Assembly: GCA_005402585.1 (NCBI GenBank)
Contig: BIFP01000002.1
Coordinates: 62,001 to 126,000, forward strand
From: Micromonosporaceae bacterium KJ-029
GTDB lineage: Bacteria; Actinomycetota; Actinomycetes; Mycobacteriales; Micromonosporaceae
DNA: 64,000 bases
Direction: 5' to 3'
The first letter of the stretch is position 1; each line of letters opens with the position of its first letter. Both the position numbers and the translations under genes were made by a program. Shown in pieces: positions 9,931-19,202 of this stretch. The notes beneath the pieces were generated by a model. It was given only the letters and a program-made list of their open reading frames with translations. It made no database searches and had not been told where the DNA came from.

Positions 9931-11460
9931 ATGAGCAACGGGTGGGTGCTGCCCGACGAGGTGCTTCGGGACGCACCGGCGTATACGCCGCGTCCCGGCG
10001 AGCTCGCGGATCTGGAGCTGCTGCTGACCGGTGCGTACGCACCGCTGAGCGGCTTCATGACCCGGGCCGACCTGGTCTCCGTCAGCCGCCGTGGTCGGCT
10101 CGTCGACGGCGCCCCGTGGCCGGTCGCGGTGACCCTCCAGGTGCCCACCGCGCTGGTGCAGGAGTTCGATCTCACCGATCCCGACCGCCGGACGCTGGTG
10201 CTCACCGACGGCGAGGGCGCGCCGGTGGCGGCGCTGGAGATCACCGACGCGTGGCAGGTGCGCGACGGGGTGACCGGGTTAGGGGGCAGCGTCCGCCGGC
10301 TCGGAGACGGTGGGCACGGGCCGTTCCAGCGGTTGCGCCGCACGCCCGAGGAGATCCGCCCGCTGCTGCCGCCCGGCCGGGTGCTCGGGGTGGTCGCCGA
10401 CCGACCGTTGCACCGGCCGCAGCTGGCCCAGATCGCGCATGCCGTGCGGACCCTCAGCGCACACGTTCTGGTCATGGTTCCGGTGGGTGAGGACGGCACC
10501 GGGGGACTGCCGCCCGAGGCACTGGTCCGCAGCGTCTTCGCCGCCCGCGACCGGATGCCGCCGGCGACCCTGGTCGCCGTACCGTTCTCCCGACGACAGG
10601 ACGAGATCAGCGACGCCCTGCTGCGGGCCCGGGTCTCCGCCGCGTACGGCGTCACTCACCTGCTCTCCACCGGCGAGATGCTCTCCGGCGCCGGGCTGCG
10701 GGTGCTGATCCCGCGCGAGCTGGCGTACGACAACCGGGACGGTCAGTGGCGCTGGCGGGAGGACATCCCGCCCCGCAACCGGCGGTTGGCGCTGACCCAG
10801 AGCGAGATCGACGACCTGCTGGACCGGGGGTTCCCACTGCCCGAGTGGCACACCCCGCCCGCGGTGGCGAAGGAACTGTCCCGGGCCCGTCCACCCCGGC
10901 GGCACCGGGGCCTGGTGGTCTTCTTCACCGGGCTCTCCGGCTCGGGCAAGTCGACCGTCGCCCGCGGTCTCGCCAACGCCCTGCGCGAGGAGGGTGAGCG
11001 CACGATCACCCTGCTCGACGGCGACGTGGTGCGCCGTGAGCTGACCGCGGGGCTGGGCTTCAGCAAGGCCGACCGGGACGTCAACGTCCGCCGAATCGGC
11101 TGGGTGGCCGCCGAGATCGCCCGGCACCGGGGCATCGGCATCTGCTGCCCGATCGCCCCGTACACCCAGGCGCGGGCGACCGCCCGGGAGATGGCCGTCG
11201 CGGCGGGAGCGGGTTTCGTGCTGGTACACGTCGCCACCCCGTTGGAGGTCTGCGAGCAGCGTGACCGCAAGGGCCTGTACGCGCGGGCGCGGGCCGGGCT
11301 GCTCACCGGGATGACCGGCATCGACGACCCGTACGAGGAGCCGACCGATGCTGACCTGGTCCTCGACACCACGGATCTCAGCGTGGACGAGGCGGTCCAA
11401 CTGGTCCTGCACCACCTGACCGAAACCGGCTGGGTGGAGCCCCGCCTGCCGTCTCGCTGA
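9931..11460 (+). CDS. APS kinase with degenerate N-terminal ATP-sulfurylase-like domain
   Basis: A 509-residue fusion. Residues 1-325 follow the order of an ATP sulfurylase, starting with the PUA-like segment DLELLLTGAYAPLSGFM. Its catalytic motifs are lost: the usual QTRNPxHRAH is replaced around residues 155-164 by VADRPLHRPQ, and the GRDHAG motif by LLSTGEML near 244-251. Residues 326-509 are an intact adenylylsulfate kinase (CysC): P-loop GLSGSGKS at 334-341, LLDGD, NVRRIG, IAPY, RDRKGLY and TGIDDPYE. The expected reaction is APS + ATP to PAPS + ADP. The ATG at 9931 is preferred over an earlier GC-rich extension. No sulfate-activation genes (cysD/cysN) are nearby; the neighbours are a glycosyltransferase and galT. 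The N-terminal half may be structural or regulatory. Confidence 0.85.
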   Translation: MSNGWVLPDEVLRDAPAYTPRPGELADLELLLTGAYAPLSGFMTRADLVSVSRRGRLVDGAPWPVAVTLQVPTALVQEFDLTDPDRRTLVLTDGEGAPVAALEITDAWQVRDGVTGLGGSVRRLGDGGHGPFQRLRRTPEEIRPLLPPGRVLGVVADRPLHRPQLAQIAHAVRTLSAHVLVMVPVGEDGTGGLPPEALVRSVFAARDRMPPATLVAVPFSRRQDEISDALLRARVSAAYGVTHLLSTGEMLSGAGLRVLIPRELAYDNRDGQWRWREDIPPRNRRLALTQSEIDDLLDRGFPLPEWHTPPAVAKELSRARPPRRHRGLVVFFTGLSGSGKSTVARGLANALREEGERTITLLDGDVVRRELTAGLGFSKADRDVNVRRIGWVAAEIARHRGIGICCPIAPYTQARATAREMAVAAGAGFVLVHVATPLEVCEQRDRKGLYARARAGLLTGMTGIDDPYEEPTDADLVLDTTDLSVDEAVQLVLHHLTETGWVEPRLPSR

Positions 11461-11508
11461 GCACGGATCGTCCCTTCCGTCGGTCAACCCTTCGCGCTAG
11501 TGTTTGGC

Positions 11509-11529
11509 TTCGTTCGAAGATGTTCGTTC
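11509..11529. promoter_or_regulatory. Direct repeat TTCGTTC, candidate DeoR operator
   Basis: TTCGTTC occurs at 11509-11515 and again at 11523-11529, 14 bases apart, 24 bases upstream of the deoR-type gene. DeoR-family repressors commonly bind short direct repeats in their own promoters, so this is a plausible autoregulatory operator. It is seen only by eye. Confidence 0.35.
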
Positions 11530-11553
11530 ACGTGAGCCGCTGGAGGGTGGCGG

Positions 11554-12342
11554 ATGCTCGCGCAACAGCGCCAGGCGGCGATCCTCGACCGCGTCCGCGC
11601 GAGCGGCGGGGTACGCGTCGCCGAGCTGGCCACCGAGTTCGGCGTCTCTGACATGACCATCCGCCGCGACCTGGACCTGCTGCACGAGCGCGGCCTGCTG
11701 GCGAAGGTGCACGGCGGCGCCACCGTCGCCGGCTCGACCGACGAGCCGGGCTTCCAGGCCAAGTCGGTACGCCAGCAGGCCGAGAAGGCGGCCATCGCGG
11801 CCCGGGCCGCGCAGCTGGTCCGCCCGGGCGCGGCGATCGCGCTCTCCGCCGGCACCACCACCGCCGAACTGGCCCGGCGGCTGGTCGAGGTGCCGGCCCT
11901 GACCGTGGTGACCAACTCGCTGCCGGTGGCCGACATCCTGCACAACCAGGGCCGCGACGACCAGACGGTGATCCTCACCGGCGGGATGCGGACCCTCTCG
12001 GACGCGCTGGTCGGGCCGCTGGCCGTCGGGGCCGTCCGGTCCCTGCATCTGGACCTGCTCTTCCTCGGCGTGCACGGGGTCACCGACCGGGCCGGCTTCA
12101 CCACCCCGAATCTCCTGGAGGCCGAGACGAACCGGGCCCTGGTGACGGCGGCGGACCGGCTGGTGGTGCTCGCCGACCACACCAAGTGGGGGACGGTCGG
12201 CATCTCCTCCATCGTCCCGCTGACCGGCGCCCACGTACTGGTCACCGATGACCGGTTGCCGGCGGAGGCTCGACGGCTGCTCGCCGACCGGGTCGGGGAG
12301 CTGGTGGTGGTCGCCGCGAGCGGCCACGGGGCGCGCCGATGA
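11554..12342 (+). CDS. DeoR-family transcriptional regulator
   Basis: Repressor-type regulator of 262 residues. The N-terminal winged helix-turn-helix carries the family signature (ELATEFGVSDMTIRRDLDLL), with GLLAKVHGGA after it. The C-terminal domain is the sugar-phosphate-sensing DeoR effector fold, with SAGTTTAELARRL, a TNSLPVADIL segment, and LGVHGV. The ATG at 11554 is preceded by GGAGGG. Its stop overlaps the galT start by four bases (ATGA), so the regulator and GalT are translationally coupled, and a role in galactose or related sugar-phosphate control is likely. A TTCGTTC direct repeat just upstream may be its operator. Confidence 0.9.
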   Translation: MLAQQRQAAILDRVRASGGVRVAELATEFGVSDMTIRRDLDLLHERGLLAKVHGGATVAGSTDEPGFQAKSVRQQAEKAAIAARAAQLVRPGAAIALSAGTTTAELARRLVEVPALTVVTNSLPVADILHNQGRDDQTVILTGGMRTLSDALVGPLAVGAVRSLHLDLLFLGVHGVTDRAGFTTPNLLEAETNRALVTAADRLVVLADHTKWGTVGISSIVPLTGAHVLVTDDRLPAEARRLLADRVGELVVVAASGHGARR

Positions 12343-13415
12343 AGCGTACGGCCATCAGGCTGGCTGACGGTCGCGAGCTGGTCTACTTCGACGAGCGTGA
12401 CGACGCCGTCCGGGACCAGCCGGACCGGCGCGAGCTGCCCCCTCCCCCGCCCGCCTCCCAGCTGCGCTACGACCCGCTCACCGACGAGTGGGTGGCGCTC
12501 GCCGTGCACCGGCAGACCCGCACCTTCCTCCCGCCCGCCGACCAGTGCCCGCTCTGCCCCTCCACCGGCGGCCGGCTCAGCGAGATCCCGGCGCCGGAGT
12601 ACGACGTCGCGGTCTTCGAGAACCGGTTTCCGGCGCTGAGCGGGCGGGTGGTCGACGAGCCGGCCGGGATCACCCCGTTCACCCCGGTCCAGCCTGGGCG
12701 TGGGCGCTGCGAGGTGGTCTGCTTCACCGACAACCACCACGCCTCCTTCGCCGGCCTGCCGCCACGCCGGGTACGCACCGTGCTCGACGCGCTGGCCGAC
12801 CGGACGGCCACGCTCGGCGAACTGGCCGGGGTCGAGCAGGTCTTCTGCTTCGAGAACCGGGGCGTGGAGATCGGGGTGACCCTGCACCATCCGCACGGGC
12901 AGATCTACGCGTACCCGTTCGTCACGCCGCGCACCCGGTCACTGCTGGCCGCGGCACGCCGGCACGCCGAACGCACCGGCGGCAGCAACCTCTACGCCGA
13001 CGTGCTCGCGGCCGAACGCGCGGCCGGCGAGCGGGTGGTGGCGACGAACACACACTGGACGGCGTACGTCCCGGCGGCCGCCCGATGGCCGTTCGAGGTG
13101 CACGTCGCGCCGCACCGGCCGGTGCCCGACATCCCGGCGTTGACCGACGCCGAGCGGGACGCCTTCGGCCCCCTCTACCTGGACCTGTTGCGCCGCTTCG
13201 ACGGGCTGTTCGACACGCCCATGCCGTACATCGCCGCCTGGCACCAGGCCCCGGTACGCCTCGACCGCGAGCTGGGACATCTGCACCTGCAACTGTTCAG
13301 CGTCCGGCGGGCGGCCGACAAGCTGAAGTACCTGGCCGGGTCGGAGTCCGCGATGGGGGTGTTCATCAACGACATCGCCCCGGAGAAGGCCGCCGCCCTC
13401 CTCCGCGCCAGTTGA
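12339..13415 (+). CDS. galT: Galactose-1-phosphate uridylyltransferase
   Basis: Leloir-pathway enzyme that exchanges UMP between UDP-glucose and galactose-1-phosphate. The active-site HPHGQ motif is present in TLHHPHGQIYAYPF, with a metal-binding CPLCP near residue 69 and the late histidine cluster in LGHLHLQLF. At 358 residues it is of normal length. The ATG overlaps the DeoR-type gene by four bases. galK and galE are not in the window; a strong hairpin starts 92 bases after the stop, so the operon ends here. Confidence 0.93.
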   Translation: MKRTAIRLADGRELVYFDERDDAVRDQPDRRELPPPPPASQLRYDPLTDEWVALAVHRQTRTFLPPADQCPLCPSTGGRLSEIPAPEYDVAVFENRFPALSGRVVDEPAGITPFTPVQPGRGRCEVVCFTDNHHASFAGLPPRRVRTVLDALADRTATLGELAGVEQVFCFENRGVEIGVTLHHPHGQIYAYPFVTPRTRSLLAAARRHAERTGGSNLYADVLAAERAAGERVVATNTHWTAYVPAAARWPFEVHVAPHRPVPDIPALTDAERDAFGPLYLDLLRRFDGLFDTPMPYIAAWHQAPVRLDRELGHLHLQLFSVRRAADKLKYLAGSESAMGVFINDIAPEKAAALLRAS

Positions 13416-13506
13416 CTCCGTCACGCAGGCATCGCCGCGTAGGCCGCCGGTTCCCGGTTGGCACGCACACGGGTTCCCGTTGACATGGCGGCCTGGGAAG
13501 CAGGGC

Positions 13507-13534
13507 GCGGGGGGCCCGGGACAGGGCCCCCCGC
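13507..13534 (+). terminator. Hairpin downstream of galT
   Basis: Perfect 11-base-pair stem GCGGGGGGCCC / GGGCCCCCCGC with a six-base loop, 92 bases after galT. It has no T tract, as is common for actinobacterial terminators. Confidence 0.6.
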
Positions 13535-13728
13535 AGGGAAGGGACGGCTGGCTGTGCACGACAGCCGGGAAGGCTGGCTGCTGGGCACTCGTGCCGCTCG
13601 GCGGCGACGGTCAACCTTCCAGGACGGGACTGGCATCTCGTCCACCCAGGTCAACGAGGCGCGCCGGGTCGGGTGACGCGCTCTGGCGTGTCGTACTGCG
13701 ACGCGCCAAGGTCTGGCACCGGAAACGC

Positions 13729-13758
13729 CGAGCCCGCCGGCGTGGGCCGGCGGGCTCG
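13729..13758 (-). terminator. Hairpin downstream of icd
   Basis: Perfect 12-base-pair stem CGAGCCCGCCGG / CCGGCGGGCTCG with loop CGTGGG, 19 bases beyond the icd stop on the minus strand. Confidence 0.7.
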
Positions 13759-13776
13759 GTGGGGTGCTGACGGGGC

Positions 13777-14994
13777 TCAGGCGGCGAGGCGGCGCGCCAG
13801 GTTCTCGTCGAGCGTGTTCATGAACTCGTCGGTGGTCTGCCACGGGGCGTCCCGCGAGATGAGCAGCGCGAGGTCCTTGGTCATCTGGCCGCTCTCGACC
13901 GTGTTGACGATGACCTGCTCCAGCGTGTTGGCGAACTCGGTGACCGCCGGGGTGCCGTCCAGCTTGCCCCGGTGGGCCAGGCCCCGGGTCCAGGCGTAGA
14001 TCGAGGCGATCGGGTTGGTCGAGGTCTTCTCGCCCTTCTGCCACTGCCGGTAGTGCCGGGTGACGGTGCCGTGCGCGGCCTCGGCCTCGACGGTACGGCC
14101 GTCGGGCGAGAGCAGCACGGAGGTCATCAGGCCGAGCGAGCCGAAGCCCTGCGCGACGGTGTCGGACTGCACGTCACCGTCGTAGTTCTTGCAGGCCCAG
14201 ACGTAACCGCCCTCCCACTTGAGCGCGGCAGCGACCATGTCGTCGATGAGCCGGTGCTCGTAGGTGAGGCCGGCGGCGTCGAACTCCGCCTTGAACTCGT
14301 TCTCGAAGATCTCGGCGAAGATGTCCTTGAACCGGCCGTCGTACGCCTTGAGGATGGTGTTCTTGGTCGACATGTAGACCGGGTAGTTGCGGTCCAGGCC
14401 GTACCGGAACGAGGCGCGGGCGAAGTCCCGGATCGACTCGTCGTAGTTGTACATGCCCATGGCGATGCCGCCACCGGGGAAGTTGGCGACCTCCATCTCG
14501 ACCGGCTCCGAACCGTCGGCCGGGGTGTAGGTGATGGTCACCGTGCCCGGGCCGGGGACGACGAAGTCGGTGGCCTTGTACTGGTCGCCGTGGGCGTGCC
14601 GGCCGATGATGATCGGCTTGGTCCAGCCGGGGACGAGCCGCGGCACGTTGGACATGATGATCGGCTCACGGAAGACGACGCCGCCGAGGATGTTGCGGAT
14701 GGTGCCGTTCGGCGACCGCCACATCTTCTTCAGCCCGAACTCCTCCACCCGGGCCTCGTCCGGGGTGATGGTGGCGCACTTGACGCCGACGCCGTGCTCC
14801 TTGATGGCATTGGCGGCGTCGATGGTGACCTGGTCGTCAGTGGCGTCGCGGTGCTGGATCGACAGGTCGTAGTAGTGCAGGTCGACGTCGAGGTAGGGCA
14901 GGATCAGCTGCTCCCGGATCTGCTTCCAGATGATCCGGGTCATCTCGTCGCCGTCGAGCTCCACGACCGGGTTGTTTACCTTGATCTTCGCCAT
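13777..14994 (-). CDS. icd: NADP-dependent isocitrate dehydrogenase
   Basis: TCA-cycle enzyme oxidising isocitrate to 2-oxoglutarate and CO2. The 405-residue protein starts [20 protein letters not shown] and is of the short homodimeric (eukaryote-like) type II family. Recognisable blocks are [26 protein letters not shown] and [15 protein letters not shown], followed by the cofactor-binding [12 protein letters not shown]. It is transcribed in the same direction as mdh, which ends 174 bases upstream; an inverted repeat of the GATCATGAAG family lies between them. Confidence 0.95.
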   Translation of the reverse strand: MAKIKVNNPVVELDGDEMTRIIWKQIREQLILPYLDVDLHYYDLSIQHRDATDDQVTIDAANAIKEHGVGVKCATITPDEARVEEFGLKKMWRSPNGTIRNILGGVVFREPIIMSNVPRLVPGWTKPIIIGRHAHGDQYKATDFVVPGPGTVTITYTPADGSEPVEMEVANFPGGGIAMGMYNYDESIRDFARASFRYGLDRNYPVYMSTKNTILKAYDGRFKDIFAEIFENEFKAEFDAAGLTYEHRLIDDMVAAALKWEGGYVWACKNYDGDVQSDTVAQGFGSLGLMTSVLLSPDGRTVEAEAAHGTVTRHYRQWQKGEKTSTNPIASIYAWTRGLAHRGKLDGTPAVTEFANTLEQVIVNTVESGQMTKDLALLISRDAPWQTTDEFMNTLDENLARRLAA

Positions 14995-15086
14995 CGGCCG
15001 GCGCTCCTCTCGGGGGACACGTGCTCAAGCAGTACGAGCGTACTGGAAACAACCCGGCGCCCCCACCGCACCCACCCCTCCGCCGC

Positions 15087-15143
15087 TGATCATGAAGTTG
15101 GCGGGCAGTTCGATCTCCGAAAGCCCCGCTAACTTCATGATCA
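15087..15143. repeat. GATCATGAAGTTG inverted repeat (mdh-icd gap)
   Basis: Two 19-base arms (15087-15105 and 15125-15143) pair with a single mismatch that would be a G-U pair in RNA. The core is GATCATGAAGTT / AACTTCATGATC with a 19-base loop. Closely related hairpins occur at 51761-51819 and, more diverged, at 61071-61145. It lies 26 bases downstream of the mdh stop, so it could end mdh transcripts. Confidence 0.85.
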
Positions 15144-15168
15144 CCAGGACGGGTGGGTGGGGTGGGGG

Positions 15169-16119
15169 TTACATGTTGGCGATGTCGGCCTGCTTGGCGC
15201 GGACGGCTTCGGCGGCCTCCTTGAGGCTGGCCAACTCGTCGGCGTCCAGGTCGGTCTCGATGACGCGCTTGACGCCCTCGGCACCGATCGCGGCCTCGAC
15301 ACCCAGGTAGACGCCGGAGATCCCGTACTCGCCGTCGACCCAGGCGCAGACCGGCATGACCTCGCCGGAGTCCTCCGCGACAGCCTTGGCCATCCGGGCG
15401 GCGGCGGCCGACGGGGCGTAGTACGCCGAGCCGGTCTTGAGCAGCGCCACCACCTCGGCCCCGCCGTTACGGGTCCGGACGACCAGGTCCTCGATCTGCT
15501 CGGCCGGCATGACCTCGCGCAGCGGCTTGCCGTCGACGGTGCTCTTGGACGGCACCGGGACCATGGTGTCGCCGTGCGAACCGAGGGTGAGGGTACGTAC
15601 CGACTTCACCGGCACCTCCAGCGCCTCGGCCACGAAGTTGGTGAACCGGGCGGTGTCCAGCATGCCGGCCTGGCCGAGCACCCGGTTACGCGGGAACTGG
15701 GTGGCGATCTGCGCCAGCGCGGTCATCTCGTCGAGCGGGTTGGAGACCACGATGACCACGGCGTTCGGGGCGTACTTGGCCACGTTCTCGGCGACCTGGC
15801 GGACGATCTTGGCGTTGGTTTCCAGCAGGTCCATCCGGCTCATGCCCGGCTTGCGGGGCAGGCCGGCGGTGATCACGACGACGTCCGAGCCCTCGATGCC
15901 CTCGTAGCCCTCGCCGTTCGGGCCGGTGGTGACGCCGACGACCTTGGTCTCGAAGCCCTCGACCGGGCGCGACTGGTTGAGGTCGAGAGCGATGCCCGCG
16001 GGCTTGCCCTCGATGATGTCGGTGATCACGACGGTGTCGAAGACGTCGTACTCGGCCAGGCGCTGCGCGGTGGTGGAGCCGTAGAAACCGGCGCCGACGA
16101 CAGTGACCTTCTTACCCAT
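15169..16119 (-). CDS. mdh: Malate dehydrogenase (LDH-like type)
   Basis: NAD-dependent oxidation of malate to oxaloacetate in the TCA cycle. The protein of 316 residues begins KKVTVVGAGFYGSTTAQRL with the Rossmann GxGxxG motif. It has the substrate-loop arginines in LPRKPGMSRMD, VSNPLDEMT, and the catalytic histidine in GSHGDTMVP. These features place it in the LDH-like MDH group. It is read in the same direction as folD upstream and icd downstream; the gaps are large enough for separate promoters. Confidence 0.94.
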   Translation of the reverse strand: MGKKVTVVGAGFYGSTTAQRLAEYDVFDTVVITDIIEGKPAGIALDLNQSRPVEGFETKVVGVTTGPNGEGYEGIEGSDVVVITAGLPRKPGMSRMDLLETNAKIVRQVAENVAKYAPNAVVIVVSNPLDEMTALAQIATQFPRNRVLGQAGMLDTARFTNFVAEALEVPVKSVRTLTLGSHGDTMVPVPSKSTVDGKPLREVMPAEQIEDLVVRTRNGGAEVVALLKTGSAYYAPSAAAARMAKAVAEDSGEVMPVCAWVDGEYGISGVYLGVEAAIGAEGVKRVIETDLDADELASLKEAAEAVRAKQADIANM

Positions 16120-16234
16120 GGTCGTCCCACTCCCTGATACCAGTCGGTTTTCCGGACCGTATCAGCCATCCTGGCACCGATCGGGTCAGGGGCGGACGGT
16201 TATGACCACCTCGGGGGTTTCACTCTGCCGCCGC

Positions 16235-16299
16235 AGGTGTTAACAGGGGACCCTTCCTCTACCGCAGGCGTTAAGAAGGGGCCCTTCCTTGCACCTCAG
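16235..16299. repeat. GGAAGGGCCCC-type repeat abutting the folD stop
   Basis: A tandem of two units of the family seen at 4457, 23347 and 36496. On the minus strand it reads from the folD stop codon (TGA then GGTGCAAGG) through two GGGNCCC cores each followed by TTAAC. Its position right at the 3' end of folD and upstream of mdh suggests a terminator or transcript-end stabiliser. Confidence 0.8.
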
Positions 16300-17156
16300 C
16301 CGCGTTCGGCGCGCTCGACGACGTTGGTGAGCAGCATGGCGCGGGTCATCGGCCCGACGCCGCCTGGCATCGGCACCAGCTTGCCGGCCACCTCGGCGAC
16401 CTCCGGGTCCACGTCGCCGGTGTAGCGGCCCTTGCCGTCCGGGCCGATCACCCGGGTGATGCCCACGTCGACCACGACCGCACCGGGGGTGATCATGTCC
16501 GCGGTGAGCAGGCCGGGCACGCCGGCCGCGACGATGACGATGTCGGCGGCGCGGGTGTGGGCGGCGAGGTCGAGGGTGCCGGTGTGGCACAGGGTCACGG
16601 TGGCGTTCTCGCTGCGCCGGGTGAGCAGCAGCCCCAGCGGGCGGCCGACGGTGTTGCCCCGGCCGACCACCGCGACGTTGGCGCCGCGCAGCGCCACGTC
16701 GTGCCGGCGGAGCAGCTCCACGATGCCCCGCGGGGTGCACGGCAGCGGCGCGTCGTAGCCGAGCACCAGCCGACCCAGGTTGACCGGGTGCAGGCCGTCG
16801 GCGTCCTTGTCCGGGTCGATCAGCTCCAGCACCCGCTGCGTGTCAAGGTGGGCCGGCAGGGGCAGCTGGACGATGTAGCCGTGGCACGCCGGGTCGGCGT
16901 TGAGCTCGGCGAGAGTCTCGTCCACCTGCTCCTGGGTGGCGTCGGCCGGCAACTCGCGGCGGATCGAGGCGATGCCCACCTCGGCGCAGTCGCGGTGCTT
17001 GCCGTTGACGTACGCCTGGGAACCGGGATCGGTGCCGACCAGCACCGTGCCGAGCCCCGGCACGGTGCCCCGTTCCGCCAGCGCCTTCACCCGCGTCCGC
17101 AGCTCGTCCTTGATCTCGGCCGCAGTCGCCTTGCCGTCCAGAAGCGTCGCCGTCAC
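16296..17156 (-). CDS. folD: Bifunctional methylene-THF dehydrogenase / methenyl-THF cyclohydrolase
   Basis: Cytosolic one-carbon enzyme interconverting 5,10-methylene-THF and 10-formyl-THF, the formyl donor used by the purH and purN products encoded in this window. The protein has 286 residues. Motifs: YVNGKHRDC with the catalytic lysine, [26 protein letters not shown], and the NADP-binding [10 protein letters not shown]. The late motif [14 protein letters not shown] is intact. The stop codon lies inside a palindromic repeat. Transcription starts from the 430-base divergent gap shared with the peptide transporter. Confidence 0.96.
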   Translation of the reverse strand: MTATLLDGKATAAEIKDELRTRVKALAERGTVPGLGTVLVGTDPGSQAYVNGKHRDCAEVGIASIRRELPADATQEQVDETLAELNADPACHGYIVQLPLPAHLDTQRVLELIDPDKDADGLHPVNLGRLVLGYDAPLPCTPRGIVELLRRHDVALRGANVAVVGRGNTVGRPLGLLLTRRSENATVTLCHTGTLDLAAHTRAADIVIVAAGVPGLLTADMITPGAVVVDVGITRVIGPDGKGRYTGDVDPEVAEVAGKLVPMPGGVGPMTRAMLLTNVVERAERG

Positions 17157-17587
17157 GACCAGATCGTCTCACGGCCGATGCCGTCGGCTCCCCCGACCTG
17201 GCGGGGCCGGCAACCTCGATCACCAGATCACTTTCTGTGACGTGTTGTTCGTCACCTTGAGTGACGACTTGTGGAGCCCGACCCGGCGGCTCCGGACGCC
17301 CGGGCACGAAGGGTCACAATCCGACGATCATGTGCTTCCGACCCGGGATGGCGCGGTGCGCACCGGAGCCGACCCATTCGGCGCAACTTTCCGCACGTCA
17401 GACCCGCTATTCGACCTTCACATAGCACGGGCGAACAGGCCCGACAAGGACCAGGGCCCGACTCTGTTACACCATCGCAACCGCTACGTTGCCGAGTCGC
17501 GGCACACGACCTACCGTTGCCGATCGTTGCGCAGCGTCACCCCAACACCGGGCCTGATTGCGCAGCGTAAGGAGATGAGGAGGCTAA
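17157..17587. other. Divergent promoter region, folD / peptide-binding protein
   Basis: 431 bases without a credible gene. It must hold promoters for folD and for the transporter operon. It contains an inverted repeat GTGACG-N7-CGTCAC at 17237-17255 with a further GTGACG at 17261, and a strong ribosome-binding site (AAGGAGATGAGGAGG) just before 17588. I see no riboswitch. Confidence 0.55.
17237..17255. promoter_or_regulatory. Inverted repeat GTGACG-N7-CGTCAC
   Basis: A perfect 6-base dyad spaced by seven bases, 81 bases upstream of folD and followed by a third GTGACG at 17261-17266. The form suits a dimeric regulator. No specific regulator is recognised. Confidence 0.3.
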
Positions 17588-19192
17588 ATGCGTGTTCGTA
17601 GGCTCGCCGCCTGGACCGCCCTCCCGCTCGCGGTGACGCTGGGCCTGGTGGCCTGCGGCTCGGGCGGCGGCAGCGGATCCGGCGAGAGCGACCCCAACGC
17701 GGCCGTGCGGATCGAGATCGCCGAGCCGCAGCACCTGGTGCCGACCAACACCAACGAGACGAGTGGTTCCCAGGTGCTCTCGGCCCTGTTCAGCCCGCTC
17801 GTCGACTACGACGAGGCGAACAAGCCGCACGAGGTCGCGGCCGAGTCGATCACGTCCGAGGACAACACCACCTGGACGATCAAGCTCAAGGACGGCTACA
17901 CCTTCCACAACGGCGAGAAGGTGACCGCCGAGAACTACGTCGACGCCTGGAACTACGGCGCGTACGCCCCCAACGGCCAGAACTCCAGCTACTTCTTCGA
18001 GAAGATCGCCGGGTACGACGACCTCCAGGGCGAGAAGCCGTCGGCCAACACCCTCAGCGGCCTGAAGAAGGTCGACGACCTGACCTTCACGGTGACGCTG
18101 TCCGAGCCGTACAGCGAGTTCAAGGCGATGCTCGGCTACACCGCCTTCTACCCGCTGCCGAAGGCCGCGTTCTCCGCCCCCGGCGTGCTGGCCGAGGGGT
18201 ACGAGCAGGCGCCGATCGGTCAGGGCCCGTTCAAGATGAAGGGCACCTGGCAGCACGACGCCAAGGTCGAGGTCGAGAAGTACGACGCCTTCCCCGGCGA
18301 GCAGCCGAAGGTGGCCGGCGTCGAGTTCCGCATCTACCAGCAGCTGACCGCCGCGTACGCGGACGTGCTGTCGGACAACCTCGACGTGATCAAGACCATC
18401 CCGACCGAGAACCTCTCGACGGCCGCCACCGACCTGGGTGACCGGTTCCAGCAGAGCCCCGCGTCGACGCTGCAGGTGCTGGCCTTCCCGACCTTCCAGA
18501 AGGAGTTCAGCAACCCGGACGTGCGCAAGGCCATCTCGATGGCGATCGACCGGGAGGAGATCACCCGTTCGATCTTCAAGGACTCGCAGCAGCCGGCCCG
18601 CTCGTTCGTCTCGCCGGTGGTCGCCGGCTACCGGGAGAACACCATCGGTGCCGCCGGTGAGTTCGACCCGGCCAAGGCCAAGGCGCTGTACCAGGCCGCG
18701 GGTGGCCCGTCGAAGATCACCCTGTCCTACAACGGCGACGGCGGCCACAAGGACTGGATCGACGCCACCTGCAACCAGCTCAAGGCCAACCTGGGTGTGG
18801 ACTGCGTCGGCAACGCCGAGCCGAAGTTCGCCGACCTGCTGACCAAGGTCAAGGCCAAGCAGCCGGTCGGTCTGTTCCGGATGGGCTGGGTCATGGACTA
18901 CCCGTCCATGGAGAACTACCTGGGCCCGCTGTACAGCAGCAACGGTTCGTCGAACTACTACGGCTACAGCAACCCGGAGTTCGACAAGCTGCTCGCCGAG
19001 GGCGCCAGCGCCGCCAGCGAGGACGAGGCGATCAAGAAGTACCAGGCGGCCGAGGACCTGCTGGCGGAGGACCTGCCGGTGATCCCGCTGCGGTACGGCC
19101 AGAACAACTTCGGGCACTCGACCAAGGTCAAGAACGTCGAGGTGGACCTCTTCGACCGGGTCAACCTGCTCAAGATCGAGGCCGTCAAGTAA
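17588..19192 (+). CDS. Peptide ABC transporter substrate-binding lipoprotein
   Basis: Extracytoplasmic binding protein of family 5 (DppA/OppA-like), 534 residues. It has a lipoprotein signal peptide with lipobox LVAC (Cys near residue 22) followed by a Gly/Ser linker, so it should be anchored outside the membrane. Typical blocks are WTIKLKDGYTFHNGE, PIGQGPFKMK, RKAISMAIDREEI and GWVMDYPS. It is the first gene of a complete operon (binding protein, two permeases, two ATPases). A hairpin follows the stop and may keep the binding protein in excess. The peptide specificity is unknown. A paralogous operon is at 37259-43147. Confidence 0.93.
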   Translation: MRVRRLAAWTALPLAVTLGLVACGSGGGSGSGESDPNAAVRIEIAEPQHLVPTNTNETSGSQVLSALFSPLVDYDEANKPHEVAAESITSEDNTTWTIKLKDGYTFHNGEKVTAENYVDAWNYGAYAPNGQNSSYFFEKIAGYDDLQGEKPSANTLSGLKKVDDLTFTVTLSEPYSEFKAMLGYTAFYPLPKAAFSAPGVLAEGYEQAPIGQGPFKMKGTWQHDAKVEVEKYDAFPGEQPKVAGVEFRIYQQLTAAYADVLSDNLDVIKTIPTENLSTAATDLGDRFQQSPASTLQVLAFPTFQKEFSNPDVRKAISMAIDREEITRSIFKDSQQPARSFVSPVVAGYRENTIGAAGEFDPAKAKALYQAAGGPSKITLSYNGDGGHKDWIDATCNQLKANLGVDCVGNAEPKFADLLTKVKAKQPVGLFRMGWVMDYPSMENYLGPLYSSNGSSNYYGYSNPEFDKLLAEGASAASEDEAIKKYQAAEDLLAEDLPVIPLRYGQNNFGHSTKVKNVEVDLFDRVNLLKIEAVK

Positions 19193-19202
19193 CACCGACG
19201 GG

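Larger units (their letters stand above)
13416..13776. other. Gap between galT and icd with two terminator hairpins
   Basis: 361 bases between convergent genes. It holds two strong hairpins, one near each gene end, and no convincing coding region: the short open frames here lack family resemblance, ribosome-binding sites and consistent third-position bias. The stretch from about 13540 to 13725 shows nothing I can name. Confidence 0.6.

Noticed and set aside
13458..13676. Short plus-strand open frame of 72 codons after galT
   Set aside because: It starts before the galT terminator hairpin and reads through it, has no ribosome-binding site and resembles no protein family.
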